Assembly (NCBI GenBank): GCA_013299105.1
Contig: JAAFJY010000026.1
Coordinates: forward strand, 52,986-116,985
Source: Chitinophagales bacterium
Lineage (GTDB): Bacteria; Bacteroidota; Bacteroidia; Chitinophagales; Saprospiraceae
DNA: 64,000 nucleotides
Direction of reading: 5' to 3'
Below the pieces are notes generated by a model, which searched no databases, had not been told where the DNA came from, and saw only the letters and a program-made list of their open reading frames with translations. The position numbers were made by a program, and so were the translations under genes. Shown here piece after piece: positions 40,634 through 52,100 of the stretch (positions are counted from its first letter, which is position 1; every line of letters starts with the position of its first letter).

Positions 40634-41113
40634 TTACTTATCCCTCACCCTAGGTTTATCCGCATTATCGATCAATTCGATGATTCTATTGACCTGTTTA
40701 TCAATATCCTTGATCTTTTTTATGGAATGAATGATGTTTCTCTTCTTTCCGAGGCTCAAGGCTTCAAATTTGTTTTTTGCCACCGCATCTTGCTCCAAGA
40801 CGACTTCAAGTACTTCAGGCATATCGACGCCGAGCGGATTAGGGTCCTCTACCAGTTCAAAAACAACCAGGTCTCCCAGGCTTTTGCCCAGCGATTTGAG
40901 GTTCGCACCCGAAAGAATGATGAAAAAATTGCCGTCGCCGAGGTGATTCAAGCCACACTGAAAGGTAATTTTTTCGTCAAGGGTACAAATCAAGCGGGTG
41001 TACCGCTTGTTTTCGTAAGTATTGACAAGCTGAGCTGGTATAGTCAGATAGAAGTACCCTCCTTTTCGTTTCTCTAGTTGCCCAATGGCTTGCTGGTCCT
41101 TGTAAATGCTCAT
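40634..41113 (-). CDS. DUF1905/YdeI-like protein
   Basis: A 159-residue protein. The first 90 residues form the DUF1905-type beta barrel (GGYFYLTIPAQLVNTYENKR, then FQCGLNHLGDGNFFIILSGA, KSLGKSLGDLVVFELVEDP). The last 50 carry the YdeI helical tail (FEALSLGKKRNIIHSIKKIKDIDKQVNRIIELI, given in part). YdeI/OmpD-associated proteins are linked to resistance to cationic peptides and bacteriocins in enterics, but the role here is unknown. Its ATG overlaps the stop of the SRPBCC gene by 4 bp, indicating an operon. Confidence 0.7.
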   Translation of the reverse strand: MSIYKDQQAIGQLEKRKGGYFYLTIPAQLVNTYENKRYTRLICTLDEKITFQCGLNHLGDGNFFIILSGANLKSLGKSLGDLVVFELVEDPNPLGVDMPEVLEVVLEQDAVAKNKFEALSLGKKRNIIHSIKKIKDIDKQVNRIIELIDNADKPRVRDK

Positions 41114-41652
41114 TTTTGCTCAACAAATTTTTTAAGCCCTTGAAGATCCTTGAGGTGCATGGAGTGAACCCAGTTGATAATTCCCCCAAAGTAGGCAATT
41201 AAGAAATGCGGTTTTTTGAGCACCTCATCAAACCACAATATGACTTCAGTACAGTCATGATCAGGCAGGGGGATTAAAATGAAAGTGAGTTTTACCTCTT
41301 TTTCAAAAGGCGCAACATAACTTTTGAGCCTAAATACAATCTCCTCGTTTTTACTCAAACTAGTGATTTCTTGATAACCGAACTCTTTGCCATTTTTGGA
41401 ATAAACGGTTCGAGCGCCAACTTTGCCGTCTTCGCCCTGCAAAAAGCATTGGGAATTGGTCTCACTTAGCCAAGCACTCCAAACCATCAGTTGTTCTTGA
41501 TAACGAATAGCATCATAGACTTTTGATACAGGGGAATCGACAGTTATTTTTTCGATGTACTGTACCTTATTTGGTAAAATCAGGACAAGTATGCTCAGTG
41601 CCGTAACAAGACCAAGCAATAGCCCACCAAAGATCATTCCTACCATGTGCAA
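41110..41652 (-). CDS. Membrane-anchored SRPBCC (START-like) protein
   Basis: A 180-residue protein with an N-terminal TM segment (about 5-27, MIFGGLLLGLVTALSILVLIL). An SRPBCC/polyketide-cyclase fold follows: SKVYDAIRYQEQLMVWSAW, VGARTVYSKNGKEFGYQEI and a long C-terminal helix (GIINWVHSMHLKDLQGLKKF). Such domains bind hydrophobic ligands in a deep pocket. It is translationally coupled to the YdeI-like gene (4-bp overlap). The Crp/Fnr gene lies 80 bp upstream on the same strand and may control the pair. Confidence 0.75.
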   Translation of the reverse strand: MHMVGMIFGGLLLGLVTALSILVLILPNKVQYIEKITVDSPVSKVYDAIRYQEQLMVWSAWLSETNSQCFLQGEDGKVGARTVYSKNGKEFGYQEITSLSKNEEIVFRLKSYVAPFEKEVKLTFILIPLPDHDCTEVILWFDEVLKKPHFLIAYFGGIINWVHSMHLKDLQGLKKFVEQK

Positions 41653-41732
41653 TAATTTTGAACATTTGAGCCAAACTCACCTTGCAAAGGTATTGGATCG
41701 GAGAGACTAAAAATTTGCCCTAAGACAAAAAA

Positions 41733-42296
41733 TCAATCTCGTTTTGCCCTTAAACGACTCAGTGAACTTTGGGTTATTCCGATGAAGCTTGAAATATAGC
41801 GCAGTGGAAAAAATTGAAGCCAATTTTTTTCTGTTTCAACCCGTCGGTATCGGTCCGATGCGGCCTCGCTTTGAAACGAAATCACGTTCTTGCTCAAGCT
41901 TACGAAAGCGATTTCTACTGTTTTACGCAGCAGTGTGTTGTAAGCGTTGCAGTCTATTGCAAGTTGATCACTGCTGTTTTTATCCATCACATATACGACC
42001 GCAGGTTCAATGGCTTCAAAATTGATTCGGCTCTTCGACTGGTCAAGGTAACTTTCCAAGTCTGTGAAAATCTGGCCTGCGGTTCCTATCCAAACGGTAT
42101 AATCTTGTTCATTTTTGTGGTAATAGAGCCTGATGGCTCCTGTTTCCACGAAGAAATATTGCTTGCAAATTTGCCCTTCTTTGAGTAAAAAATCACCTTT
42201 GTCCAATCGAACCATCTTGAGTTGACCAACGATGTTATCAACCTGATCTGAGCTGCCAGACGATAACCTAGCGATTTCGTTTTTGATATTTTGCAT
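41733..42296 (-). CDS. Crp/Fnr-family transcriptional regulator
   Basis: A 187-residue protein. The cNMP-binding-like beta roll is at 15-115 (MVRLDKGDFLLKEGQICKQYFFVETGAIRLYY, in part; the usual GE.....G pattern is weak). A C-terminal helix-turn-helix follows (LRYISSFIGITQSSLSRLRAK). No cysteine cluster for an Fe-S cluster is seen. This subgroup is common in Bacteroidota with unknown signals. It is upstream of the SRPBCC and YdeI-like genes on the same strand. Confidence 0.82.
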   Translation of the reverse strand: MQNIKNEIARLSSGSSDQVDNIVGQLKMVRLDKGDFLLKEGQICKQYFFVETGAIRLYYHKNEQDYTVWIGTAGQIFTDLESYLDQSKSRINFEAIEPAVVYVMDKNSSDQLAIDCNAYNTLLRKTVEIAFVSLSKNVISFQSEAASDRYRRVETEKNWLQFFPLRYISSFIGITQSSLSRLRAKRD

Positions 42297-42369
42297 AAAA
42301 CCAGGTTAAATAAGACCTTATCATTGTGTTTTAAACTTCAATCGGCAACCAGTGGACCGAGTTCGAGCC

Positions 42370-44343
42370 TCACTCCATCGCCGCAGGCTCATTGATCCTC
42401 ACCACCCTCACCTCCGTCCGCCGGTTGTACTGGTGCTCGCTTTCGCTGCAATCCACGCCGTCTTTGCAGTGGTTGCGGATGGCGCTTTCACCCAGGCCCT
42501 GGGTTTTGATGCGGCTGGCGGATACGCCTTGGCGCACGATGTATTCCTTGGCAGCCTCGGCGCGGCGCTGGGAGAGTTGCAGGTTGTAGTCGGCGGCCCC
42601 GCGGGCGTCGGTATGGGCGGTCAGTTCTACCTCCATTGTGGGGTACTTGAGCATCAGGCGGGCCAGGGCGTCGAGGTCGCGGGCATTGCCGCTGCGCAGG
42701 CTGGCCTTGTTAAAGTCGTAATAAATGTTTTCCAACACGATCACCGTGCCCTCGGCCAGGGGTTTGCGCACCGCCGTTTCACCCGTGGGCGTAAGCCTCA
42801 CACTGGAAGAAAACGAGCGGCTGCCCCGTACATTTTCGGTCGAAATTTGGGTTTGTCCCGTACGGAAGCCCACTTTTTCGATGTAAACGGTATAAACGCA
42901 ACCAAATTCCAGGCAGTAGTTGTAGCTGCCATCCAGGTCGGTTTGCAGCAGCAGTTCTTTGCCGCCACAGCTGCTCACAATGCGCACCTTGGCATTGGGA
43001 ATGGGGCGCTCAGTTTTTTCGGTTAGGGCCAAACCCCGCAAATTGACACAATTGCGCTTGGGCAAAATGACATCCAATTGGGCCTTGCCCTTCTGAATGC
43101 GGGGAATAAAAGGAATTTCCTTGGTCTGGTAGCCATCTTTCGACACCAGTAGGATGTATTCTTTGTTGGAAGCCAGACCCAATTCCGCCTCGCCGTTGCG
43201 CTCACTCAGGATCGAGGGCGCACCCAAGTCGTCATCAGATTTGCGGTCGAGTTGCATGATGTATTCGCCGGGGCGATTGGGGTCGTCGAGCAACTTGGCC
43301 GAGTAGGTATTGCCGTCTTTGATCAGGCCATCGTTCGAGCGCTCAAAAATACGTACCGCTGCCTGGCTCAAGCCCGCGTTGTTTTCGCCGTCGATTACTT
43401 TCAAGGTCAAGGCTACATTGGCTACGGGCCTCATGCCTTTTAGACCATCGGGCGCATCGAAGCCGTAAATATCGTCTTTGCCCATGCCACCATTGCGGTT
43501 GGAGGAGAAAAACCCCTTCAACCCATCGCTGTCGATGACGAAGCCAAAATCGTCTTGCCGCGAGTTGATGGGTTCACCGACGTTGATGACCCGGCCCCAG
43601 TTGATCCCGCTCAAGTCGATCATGAATACGTCCATGCCACCCAGGCTGGTGTGGCCCTGCGAGGAGAAAAACAAGGTGCCATTGTCGTGGATGTAGGGAA
43701 AAACCTCGTCGTTGGGGGTGTTCACCTCTGGGCCGAGGTTGATGGGTTCGGACCATTTTTGGCCGTCCCAATCCACAAAATAAATGTCGCGTTTGCCGAA
43801 GCCACCTGGCATGTTGGAGGAAAAAAACATGCGCGAGCCGTCATAGCTCAAGCTGGGATGCATACAGGAGTATTGGTTGCTGTTGAAAGGCATTTCGCGC
43901 ACCCTTTCCCAATCGTAGAGGCCGCGATGGGCTTCGTATACCTTGAGGCTCACCCGACCCGATTTGTCGGCGGTGGTGGCCCCGCGCTGCTGGCTGTTGC
44001 GGGTAAAGTAGATTTTGTCGCCCGAATGATTGAATGATACCGGCCCCTCATGGAAAAAAGAATTGATCTCCACCGAAAAAGGCTCCGGGCGATAGGGCGC
44101 ACCGTACAAGTCGAGGTCAGCGTAGTAAAGTTCAAAAAAAGTCTCTCCAATCTTAGGATCTATCATCCCGCCTTGCTTGCGCGAGGTCACAAACACGATG
44201 CCATTGCCATAATAAGCTGGCGAAAACTCCAAAGCCCCCGTGTTGATGCGCGTGGTGTTGCGGATGGAGACAGGATAGGTTTGTGCCACCAGTGCAAGGG
44301 GCAGAAAGCAAGCTATAAAGATGGCCAGGAGTGACTTGTTCAT
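42370..44343 (-). CDS. OmpA-family protein with PD40 propeller, T9SS-adhesin partner
   Basis: A 657-residue protein with a signal peptide (LLAIFIACFLPLALVAQ). It has a PD40/WD40-like propeller at about 35-290 (GPVSFNHSGDKIYFTRN; HPSLSYDGSRMFFSSNMPGG; FPYIHDNGTLFFSSQGHTS; FGFVIDSDGLKGFFSSNR) and carboxypeptidase-regulatory-like beta domains at about 310-500. The C-terminal OmpA peptidoglycan-binding domain contains IYYDFNKASLRSGNARDLDAL, ELTAHTDARGAADYNLQLSQRRA and YNRRTEVRVV. It resembles PorE-type proteins that link the T9SS to the cell wall. It is the third gene of the adhesin-PorP/SprF-OmpA trio. Confidence 0.85.
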   Translation of the reverse strand: MNKSLLAIFIACFLPLALVAQTYPVSIRNTTRINTGALEFSPAYYGNGIVFVTSRKQGGMIDPKIGETFFELYYADLDLYGAPYRPEPFSVEINSFFHEGPVSFNHSGDKIYFTRNSQQRGATTADKSGRVSLKVYEAHRGLYDWERVREMPFNSNQYSCMHPSLSYDGSRMFFSSNMPGGFGKRDIYFVDWDGQKWSEPINLGPEVNTPNDEVFPYIHDNGTLFFSSQGHTSLGGMDVFMIDLSGINWGRVINVGEPINSRQDDFGFVIDSDGLKGFFSSNRNGGMGKDDIYGFDAPDGLKGMRPVANVALTLKVIDGENNAGLSQAAVRIFERSNDGLIKDGNTYSAKLLDDPNRPGEYIMQLDRKSDDDLGAPSILSERNGEAELGLASNKEYILLVSKDGYQTKEIPFIPRIQKGKAQLDVILPKRNCVNLRGLALTEKTERPIPNAKVRIVSSCGGKELLLQTDLDGSYNYCLEFGCVYTVYIEKVGFRTGQTQISTENVRGSRSFSSSVRLTPTGETAVRKPLAEGTVIVLENIYYDFNKASLRSGNARDLDALARLMLKYPTMEVELTAHTDARGAADYNLQLSQRRAEAAKEYIVRQGVSASRIKTQGLGESAIRNHCKDGVDCSESEHQYNRRTEVRVVRINEPAAME

Positions 44344-44387
44344 GGATTGGGCAAGTAGATTTTTAGGAACGCTGATTTATTTTTTAA

Positions 44388-44490
44388 ACTTTTGCCCCGC
44401 TTCGCGGTGCGTCTAGGAGGAACACGGATACAACGGATGAAACGGATTTTCACTGATTTCCAGCATGACGTTGACCCTAACGGTAGTGTC
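44388..44490 (+). repeat. Rep-F copy in the gap between OmpA and PorP/SprF genes
   Basis: TTTTGCCCCGCTTCGCGGTG, then AACACGGATACAACGGATG and ATTTCCAGCATGACGTTGAC, match the 5167 copy. The rest of the 44344-44758 gap has a short direct repeat, GTAAGTCGTAAGTC twice at about 44688-44721, and no gene. Confidence 0.6.
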
Positions 44491-44758
44491 CAACATCTTC
44501 AAATCTAATCCCAATTCATCATCTTTCGTATGTCATACATTAACTTGAATCCTGAATAGAAGTTCTTGTTTTTCAGCGACTTGGAAACGCTTTAAAGCTA
44601 AAGTTTGCAAGTTTTAAATTGATACAATTCAATCCGTGCAAACGAATACCTAAGCGATCTCAAAACTTGCCAGCGAGCCACTACTTCGTAAGTCGTAAGT
44701 CGTCACTCGTAAGTCGTAAGTCAAAAAAACAACGTAACCATGAAGGACTCACATTATG

Positions 44759-45715
44759 TCAAAAGAAAAACCGCGGGTTATCAAACTCCGTCCCACTGGA
44801 TTTCCCCGTGATGAAATACCGCAAAACCACCTCAGCACTGCCGCTGTTGTAACGCCTCAATTCAGACAAAGTAGCGTCATAAGACAAGCCGAGCATGATG
44901 TTTTGCCCCATTTGGACGCTGAACAGCCCGGAAAGTGACTCCCCAAAGCCATTTTCTTTCGATCCACCCAAACGGTAAGACACCCCAGCAGTGACTTTGT
45001 CATTGAAAATCAGGCTCAAATTGGCGTCGGCGTCAAAAGGGGCACCTTTGACAGACTTGAGCAGGGCCTGGGGTTGCAATTTAACACTTTGCCCCAATGG
45101 AATCATCACCCCGGCCATAAAAAAGAAATGTGGTACTTCCCTGGAAATGGTTCCTGAGTTATCGGCCAGGTCAATGTTGACGGCCAACAAGCGGGGAGAG
45201 GAGATGCCGAGGTAAAAATTCTGGGCATTGTAATAAATCCCTGCGCCAAAATTGGGCACAAACTTGCTCTGGTTGCCTTGCGGAATGGCGTTGTCCTGTT
45301 CGATGGGTTGCGAACCCCGCAATTGTGAAAAATCCATCTGAAAATTGCGCACCGAGGTCATCAGGCCCAGGTTCAAGAATCCCCTTGGCACCGGGATGCG
45401 GTAGGCATAGGCCAACTCAGCGGTGTATTGCTGGCTGACCCCGATCGACGAGCGCGAAATATTGGCCCCAATGCCCACCCGGTTGTTCAATACAGGCATG
45501 TTGAACGACACCAGTTGCATTTGCGGCGCACCATCCAGCCCGATCCATTGCGAGCGCGCCAAAGCAGCGATCGAAATGCCCTCGGAATTGCCCGCGTAGG
45601 CGGGGTTGAAACCCAGTTTGTAGTGGTTAAACTGCGTAAATTGGGTTTCTTGCTGCGCCCAACACGGGATGGTCAGCAAAAAAGCGAATAACAGGAGTGT
45701 GTAAAATTTGCTCAT
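44759..45715 (-). CDS. PorP/SprF-family T9SS outer-membrane protein
   Basis: A 318-residue beta-barrel protein with a signal peptide (FYTLLLFAFLLTIPCWAQ). It opens with ETQFTQFNHYKLGFNPAYAGN, the signature PorP/SprF start, and continues through alternating strands (GIGANISRSSIGVSQQYTAELAYAYRI, in part) to EVVLRYFITGKSSG. Flavobacterial SprF is needed for export and surface attachment of the neighbouring adhesin with a type-B C-terminal signal. Here it lies directly downstream of such an adhesin gene, so it is probably its dedicated translocation partner. Confidence 0.88.
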   Translation of the reverse strand: MSKFYTLLLFAFLLTIPCWAQQETQFTQFNHYKLGFNPAYAGNSEGISIAALARSQWIGLDGAPQMQLVSFNMPVLNNRVGIGANISRSSIGVSQQYTAELAYAYRIPVPRGFLNLGLMTSVRNFQMDFSQLRGSQPIEQDNAIPQGNQSKFVPNFGAGIYYNAQNFYLGISSPRLLAVNIDLADNSGTISREVPHFFFMAGVMIPLGQSVKLQPQALLKSVKGAPFDADANLSLIFNDKVTAGVSYRLGGSKENGFGESLSGLFSVQMGQNIMLGLSYDATLSELRRYNSGSAEVVLRYFITGKSSGTEFDNPRFFF

Positions 45716-45767
45716 AAACTCCTTTTTTGGTCGGTTTTGGGTAAGTTCTCAATCCTTTAAAAATCCG

Positions 45768-45905
45768 TTTACGCGTTACAAACGCGTGTAAGATGGTTCC
45801 GGTCAGAGACCTGGAACCAGCGTCAATTTAGCGTTGTGCTGGTGTCAGGTCTCCTGACCGACACCGGGCTTCCGCACGTTTGCAACGTGCTTGCGAAACC
45901 ATTCT
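45768..45905. repeat. Long imperfect palindrome (MITE-like or mRNA hairpin)
   Basis: The inner arms CGGTCAGAGACCTGGAACC and, in the complement, CGGTCAGGAGACCTGACACC surround a 16-nt loop. Outer arms around CGTTACAAACGCG and CGTTGCAAACGTG extend the pairing to about 135 bp. It lies between the adhesin and PorP/SprF genes. Confidence 0.6.
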
Positions 45906-46024
45906 ATTGTAGCCCTGGCGTTTTCACGGATTACCAGCAACGTTGACACGCACTGCGTTTGAATCCACAAAATGGCCTTCTTTAATCGGGCTTCTCATAA
46001 ATCGTTTCACTTCGATTTAGCACC

Positions 46025-46089
46025 GCCTTGCGTCAGTTTCACGTTTGCTAAACTTCCAAAGTTTGGTAAACGTGAAGCTGACGCAAGGC
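46025..46089. repeat. 65-bp near-perfect palindrome after the adhesin gene
   Basis: GCCTTGCGTCAGTTTCACGT and its arm ACGTGAAGCTGACGCAAGGC close to a 2-4-nt loop near 46057, with about three mismatches in 32 bp. It lies 68 bp after the adhesin stop codon in the direction of transcription. It could be a processing or stabilising hairpin, or a partial terminator, that reduces PorP/SprF transcription. No T-run follows. Confidence 0.65.
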
Positions 46090-46156
46090 TCTTCTCCAGA
46101 CTTGTCAGGTCTATTGACGCATCTCTGACGCGAAGTAGAGCTAAAAACTCATTATT

Positions 46157-49100
46157 TCAACGCTGGATCACAATGAATCCGCTGCTAGGCCCTTTGCCTT
46201 GGCCGTAATCTACCAAGTAATAATAGGTATCTGGCGGCAGGTCTTGGCCATTGTAGGTTCCATTCCAAGTGTTGCGATAGGGTCGGGCCGAACGGAAAAC
46301 CTCATCACCCCAACGGTTGAAAATAATCACCTGGCTTTGCGGAAACTTGTTCAGGTCCAGCAAACAGGGGATGGTAAACAAGTCGTTGACCTGATCGCCA
46401 TTGGGCGTGATCACGTTGGGAATCTCACAGTCAGCATCTTGCCCCACCTGTACTTTCACCTCGGCCACCGAGCATTCGCAACCATCGCTGCACAGTTGAT
46501 AGACAAACTTGTCCTGGCCAATGAAGTTGACATTGGGCTGGAAAGTAAACAAGCCACTCCCTGTCACACTCAAACGGCCATTGAAAGGCTGCTGGACGAG
46601 GGTTACACGGGTATTGGCGGGTACGGTATCGTTCAGCAGTACATTAATCGGAATCGGAGCGCCAAAACGCCCACTGACCGAATCTTTGACCGCTTTCGGG
46701 CTCTTTTTGAAGTTGATCACCACAGTATCGCGGGAATCGACGCCACAAACACCTTCGTCGACCTCCCATACAAAGGTATTGGCACCGCCGCGCAAATTGC
46801 GCACTTGAGTGGCATGGTCCGCAGGGTTGACGATACTGACCCCTGAAGTCAGGCTTTTCCAACGGCCTTTGCTGCCTTCGCTGGGCTTGTCGGCCTGGAG
46901 TTGGGTCAGGGCTTCGTTGTTGCAAATGTTCTGATCGCGGCCAGCGAATGGCCCTGGATCCGAAACAATGACAAAAACCTCGTCGATGGCGTTGCCACAA
47001 CCGCCTGCGGGCACCGTCCAAATGAAGGAGTAAAGGTTGCCGGGTTGCATGCCCGTTACACCCGATTCAGGACTGCTGGGGTCGAGAATCAACACCCCCA
47101 ACAAGGACTGCACCTCTGATTGCACCCAGCGGCCCTGGGGGGCGGCTTGGGCTTTGAGTTTGATTTCGCGTGAAAAACATGCCAGGATGTCATCGCCAGC
47201 AAAAGCAGTATCGGGCTTGTTGACCTTGATCACAATGTTGTCGGTGGAATAGTCGCGGCAAATGCCATTCGACAAGGTCCAGCGAAAGGTGTAAGTTGAA
47301 TCACCTTTCAAACCTCGCACAGGCGTACTGGCCAAGCCCGGACTGATGATCCTTACGCCCGTGGTATCGCCCGCAATTTGGGTCCAAAATCCCACCCCAA
47401 TCGAAGGCGCTTGACCCACCAAATTGATGGTTTGATTTTGGCAAGGCGAAAAATCAGGCCCAGCAAAGGCTTTGTCGCTCGGCACGCGGTTCATTTGTAC
47501 CACAAAAGGATCGGAAGCAGTAGAAATACAAGTGCCCAACTGCGCCCTGACCGTGAAGGGGTAATTGCCATTGTCTAAACCCGTAAACTCGGTGATGTCA
47601 AAATCAGTAGTTGTACCGCTGCCGATCACCCCATTGGGTCCCGACCAGGCATAAGTGGCTCCAGGCGTGGAACTGCCTGCATTGAGCGAAAGGCGCAAAA
47701 TTGGTTCTGTTCCGCCAATGCAAAATGGCGTGTTGGCCCGCAGCGAAGGGCGTTTAGGACTCGGCAAAATCTCCACGCGGGTAGTAGCCGTTTCGGAGCG
47801 ACAACCATTCAAGGTGGCAATGACCGAGTACAAACCTGCATGGCGCAGCGAATCGGCCTCCGTGATCACCGGATTGGCTAGGGAAGAGGTAAAGCTCGGC
47901 CCACTCCAGGCGTAAGTGGCCCCTGCGATGAAAGTTGCGCGAAGCTCAATCGGCGCACCCTGGCAAGCCGGGCCTCCCGTCGAAGCTTCGATTTTTGGTT
48001 TGCTATTCACCTGGATCGCCACTTCCCCTGAGCGCAGCGAATTGCAGCCGTCAATGCTGACAAAAACAGCGTAATTGCCCGCATCGGCAGCTTGCAGGGC
48101 ACTCAGGTTGAGGCAGGGCGTAGTGGTGGTGACAATGCCACTTTTGGGCGTGACCCAGTTGTAAACCAGGTTGTTGCCCTGGTATGGATCGGTACAAAGG
48201 CTCAAAGCCGTTGTTTCGCAAATCGGTTGCGGGGTATTGTCCGACAAACGTGGAGTGCTGGGCGTGCGCGGCCCATCGGCCACACTCAAGGCCAGGGTTT
48301 TTTCCTCCGAAGCGCAGCCATTGGGCGTGCTGACCACCAGTTTGTAATTGCCACTGCTGGCTTGAGTGCCATTTGGGATTACTGCTTGGCGGGCGTTAGA
48401 GGAAAAGCCATTTGGTCCGGTCCAATTGTAGCGATACGAGCCATCATCAGCCGGAAAAACCGCTGCGGTCAACTTGATATCGGTAGGCCCACTGAGGCAT
48501 TTGGGCGCATCGCTGTTGATTTCTACAATTCTCAGGCTCTTGATCACTTCTACGCGTACCGAATCGAGCCCCACGCAGCCTTCCGGGGTAGTGACCCTGA
48601 TTTGGTAAACCCCCGCGTTAGTTTGCAATGCCCGGTCGATGCTGGCAGTGCTACCCACGGCAGTATAACCTTCGGGGCCGCGCCATTGGTAGGTGGCATT
48701 GGCGATGAGCGGCGAAACGCGAAGTTCGAGTTTTGACCCCTCACATACGTTGTTAGGGCTGGCCGAGGCGCGGGGCTTGGGTACTTCGTTGATCACCACA
48801 TTCACCGCTGCTGAAAGTTCAGAGTTGCAGTCTTGGTTGCTGAGATAAACCCGCCAGTTGCCGCGTTGTGCTGCACCGACATTGTTGAGGTCAAAACTGC
48901 CCGTGGTGGTCTTGAATTCTTCCAAACTCGGGCTTACCCAAGTAAAACGTGTAGATTGGGCATTGGTGCGCAGGGTCACTTTGCCGCCTTCGCAGGTGGG
49001 ACCGGAGTAGGTGATTTCAGGACGAGCAGGCTTGGGTACAACATTTACTGGGATCAAAGCCTGGTCAGAGGCACAGCCAAAACGGGCGATCACCAGGCTG

Positions 49101-52100
49101 TACACCCCGGCATTGGCCATCGTGGCGCTGGCAATCACGGGAGGGTTTTGGCTGGTTGAATTGAACCCATTTGGCCCAGTCCATTGATAAGCCGTACCAG
49201 TCCCACTGACGTCGGTCCCCAAAGCCAAGCTGCTGCCTTCGCACAAGGAGTAAGATGCAGCACGCGGAATGGCCTGGGGTTTTGCAATAAAACTCACCTG
49301 CCTTGGCGCAGAAGCTTGAGATACACAACCGTTGGATTCAATGGTCAGGTAAAAACTGGCCTGGCCTTCGGTATGGGGCGGGTTGACGCTGAAACTGGGT
49401 ACATTGCTTTGGCCCAAGAGGGTACCACTTGGCGCATTGCCCCGGTACCAGCGGTAAACGATGCCATTACCTGGAGGAGACACTGTTGAGGTGAGCACCA
49501 TTGCTTCGTTGACGCATACATTTTCTTTTACTTGCAAAGCAGGCGTAACGGGCAGGTCTTCAATCGAAATCTCCACGATCCCCAGCGATTTGCAACCTGT
49601 AATGCCCGTGATTTCTACGGAATACGAACCCGCATTGCGTGAGCCCACCCTGGGTATGACTGGGTTTTGGTTGGTCGAAACAAAGCCATTTGGTCCGGTC
49701 CAACGGTAGGTGAATACCATGCCACCATTCGCTACGGGTGGGTTGGCAAACAAGAACAAAGTGTCATTGCCGCAACGCCCGGAGCGGCTGCTGGGCCTGG
49801 GAGCCAGGGCGTCGAGGCGAACCAGCGTTGAGCAACGGGCCACGTTGCCAGCGCGATCGGTGACGGTAAGGGTCAAATTTTGGGTGGTGCCGATTTGGGC
49901 ACAAGTAAAGGTATTGGGGCTCAAAGTCAGGCTTGCGATGCTGCAATTGTCGGTACTGCCCGCGTCAATGGCCGAGGCTTCGATCACTTGCGGCTCTACT
50001 CCAGACGGGTTGATGAACAAAGTGGTAGCCTGGCAGCGCGCCACTGGCAGTTCAGTATCCCGAATCGTGATTTTGTAGCTGCAAGTATCGGCATTGCCTG
50101 CCTCGTCTTTGATGATGTAAAAAACCTTGGTTTCGCCAGGATTAAAATTGACGCGCAAACTGTCTGGAGGAATGGGGAAACTAGCTAAAGGTAGTGGCGT
50201 GGCCCCCGTAGCGTAATAGGTAGGCACTACACTCCGGTACGACAACTCAGCGTAAATCCAACCTTGCTTATCGGTTTGACCATCGGCAGTGATGGCAGCG
50301 GGGTTACAGGGGTTCACTCCTTCGCCTGGCTGACCCGATGGTGTGCTGATGCGGCGAGGAGCAATGCGCAGGTTCAGTTGCCCATCGGCTGCCCAGCGGT
50401 TGAAACTGTCTTGACGAATGTCTACAAAAAACTGGCCCGGCGTGCCGCAATCAGCCCCGCCTACGTTGCTGGCTCCCAGAAAAAGGCCATTTTCGCCAAA
50501 AACTTCCAAAAAAGCATTGGGCGAATTGAAGTCACCCTGGTAATTGATGATCACCCGCGCCTGGCTGGTAGCATTGGATGCAATGCCGTCGAAGCGATAA
50601 GTTTTTCCGTTGGCGATGTAGGCATTCAGGGCCGCATTGAAGGAATAAGTCAGGTAGGCTCCTGCACTATCCAGCGGCAAAGTGCGTCGATACGAACCCA
50701 AGATACGGCAATTGTCGCTGGCCGCAGCGGGCCGAGGCAAAGTATAAGGCACCGTACAGGCTCCAGGGGCCAAAGTCAGTTGCACATCCGGCGGGCAGGT
50801 AATTTCTGGCGGGATGCGATCTTGAATGTTTACCCTGAACGTGCAAGTATCGGCATTGTTGCCACAGTCGCGCACGATGTATTGGATGCGGTTGTTACCA
50901 GCGGGCAAATTGACCACGATGGGTGCAAAAACGGGCACATTCACTGGAGCAGCGTCATTGATCCGATACGACCACACGATGGACGTGCCCACCAGGCTAC
51001 AAGTCTCCTCTACGCTGGGAGGGCGCAGTTGGAAATTCGCGCTGCAAGTACTTGCTTCAGCTGCTAAGGTGGTATCGCGTGGACAATTGCTGATCCGGGG
51101 TTTTTGGTTGTCAATCACCCGGAAAGTAGCGATGCTGGTGTCGCGGTTGTTGCATTCATCTACCACAATGAACCTTACTCGCCTCTCCATCAAAATACCG
51201 GGTCTTTGCCGACAAGTCAAGGTGGGAAAAGTGACCGCAGCACCCGTATTGGCATCTTGCAAAACCCATTGCAAGGCACTAGCTGGGGTAGTACAATTGT
51301 CGCTGGCAAGGGCTCCTCCCCTGCTGTTGAGCCAATCATTGAAGGCCGTCTGCGCGTCCAGACCCGTTTGGCAGGTCAAGGTCAGGTCGCTGGATTCGCG
51401 GCTGATCACGGGGCGCTTGATGTCGCGTACTTGGATGCGTTGCAGGTGGGTACGCACGTTGCCACAACTGTCGGCCAAGCGCCAGGTACGCTGTACACTG
51501 TAGTTGTTGTCGCAATTGCCGCTCACCAACACGTCGGTGTAAGTGAGGTTGTTGGGGCCAATTTGGGTGCAATTGTCGCTCAGATTGGTGGGAGAACCCG
51601 AAAACTGCGGGTTTTCACCAAATTCACAATCGATGATGGTATCCTTTGGTGGGGTGAAACTTGGCAATTGGTTGTCGACCACTTGGATGGTTTGCAACTG
51701 TGCGCGGCTATTGCCGCATACATCGGTGGCAGTCCAGAGACGGCGCAATTCATAGGTATGGCGGCAATTAGAGCCCGGCGCAAAAACCTTGGTATCGCTG
51801 AAACTCAAGCGGGGGTTGTCGTCGCAATTGTCCGAGATTTGGGGCCTGCCCAAACTATCGGCGCTGGTGCTGCGGGTGCATGCAATAGTACGATTGGCAG
51901 GAAAGGAAGTGAAATTTGGCCCCTCATCGTCGTTGATGATGATCACTTGGCGCAAGCGGCTCTCATTGCCACAGGCGTCGAATGCCCGCCAGGTGCGGAT
52001 GTATTTGCGCTTGTAAGGGCAGTTGCCGCTGCCCTCAATCACTTCGTTGAAAATCACCTGGCCCAGTTGGCAATTGTCGCGCACTTTAACGGTAGAAGTG

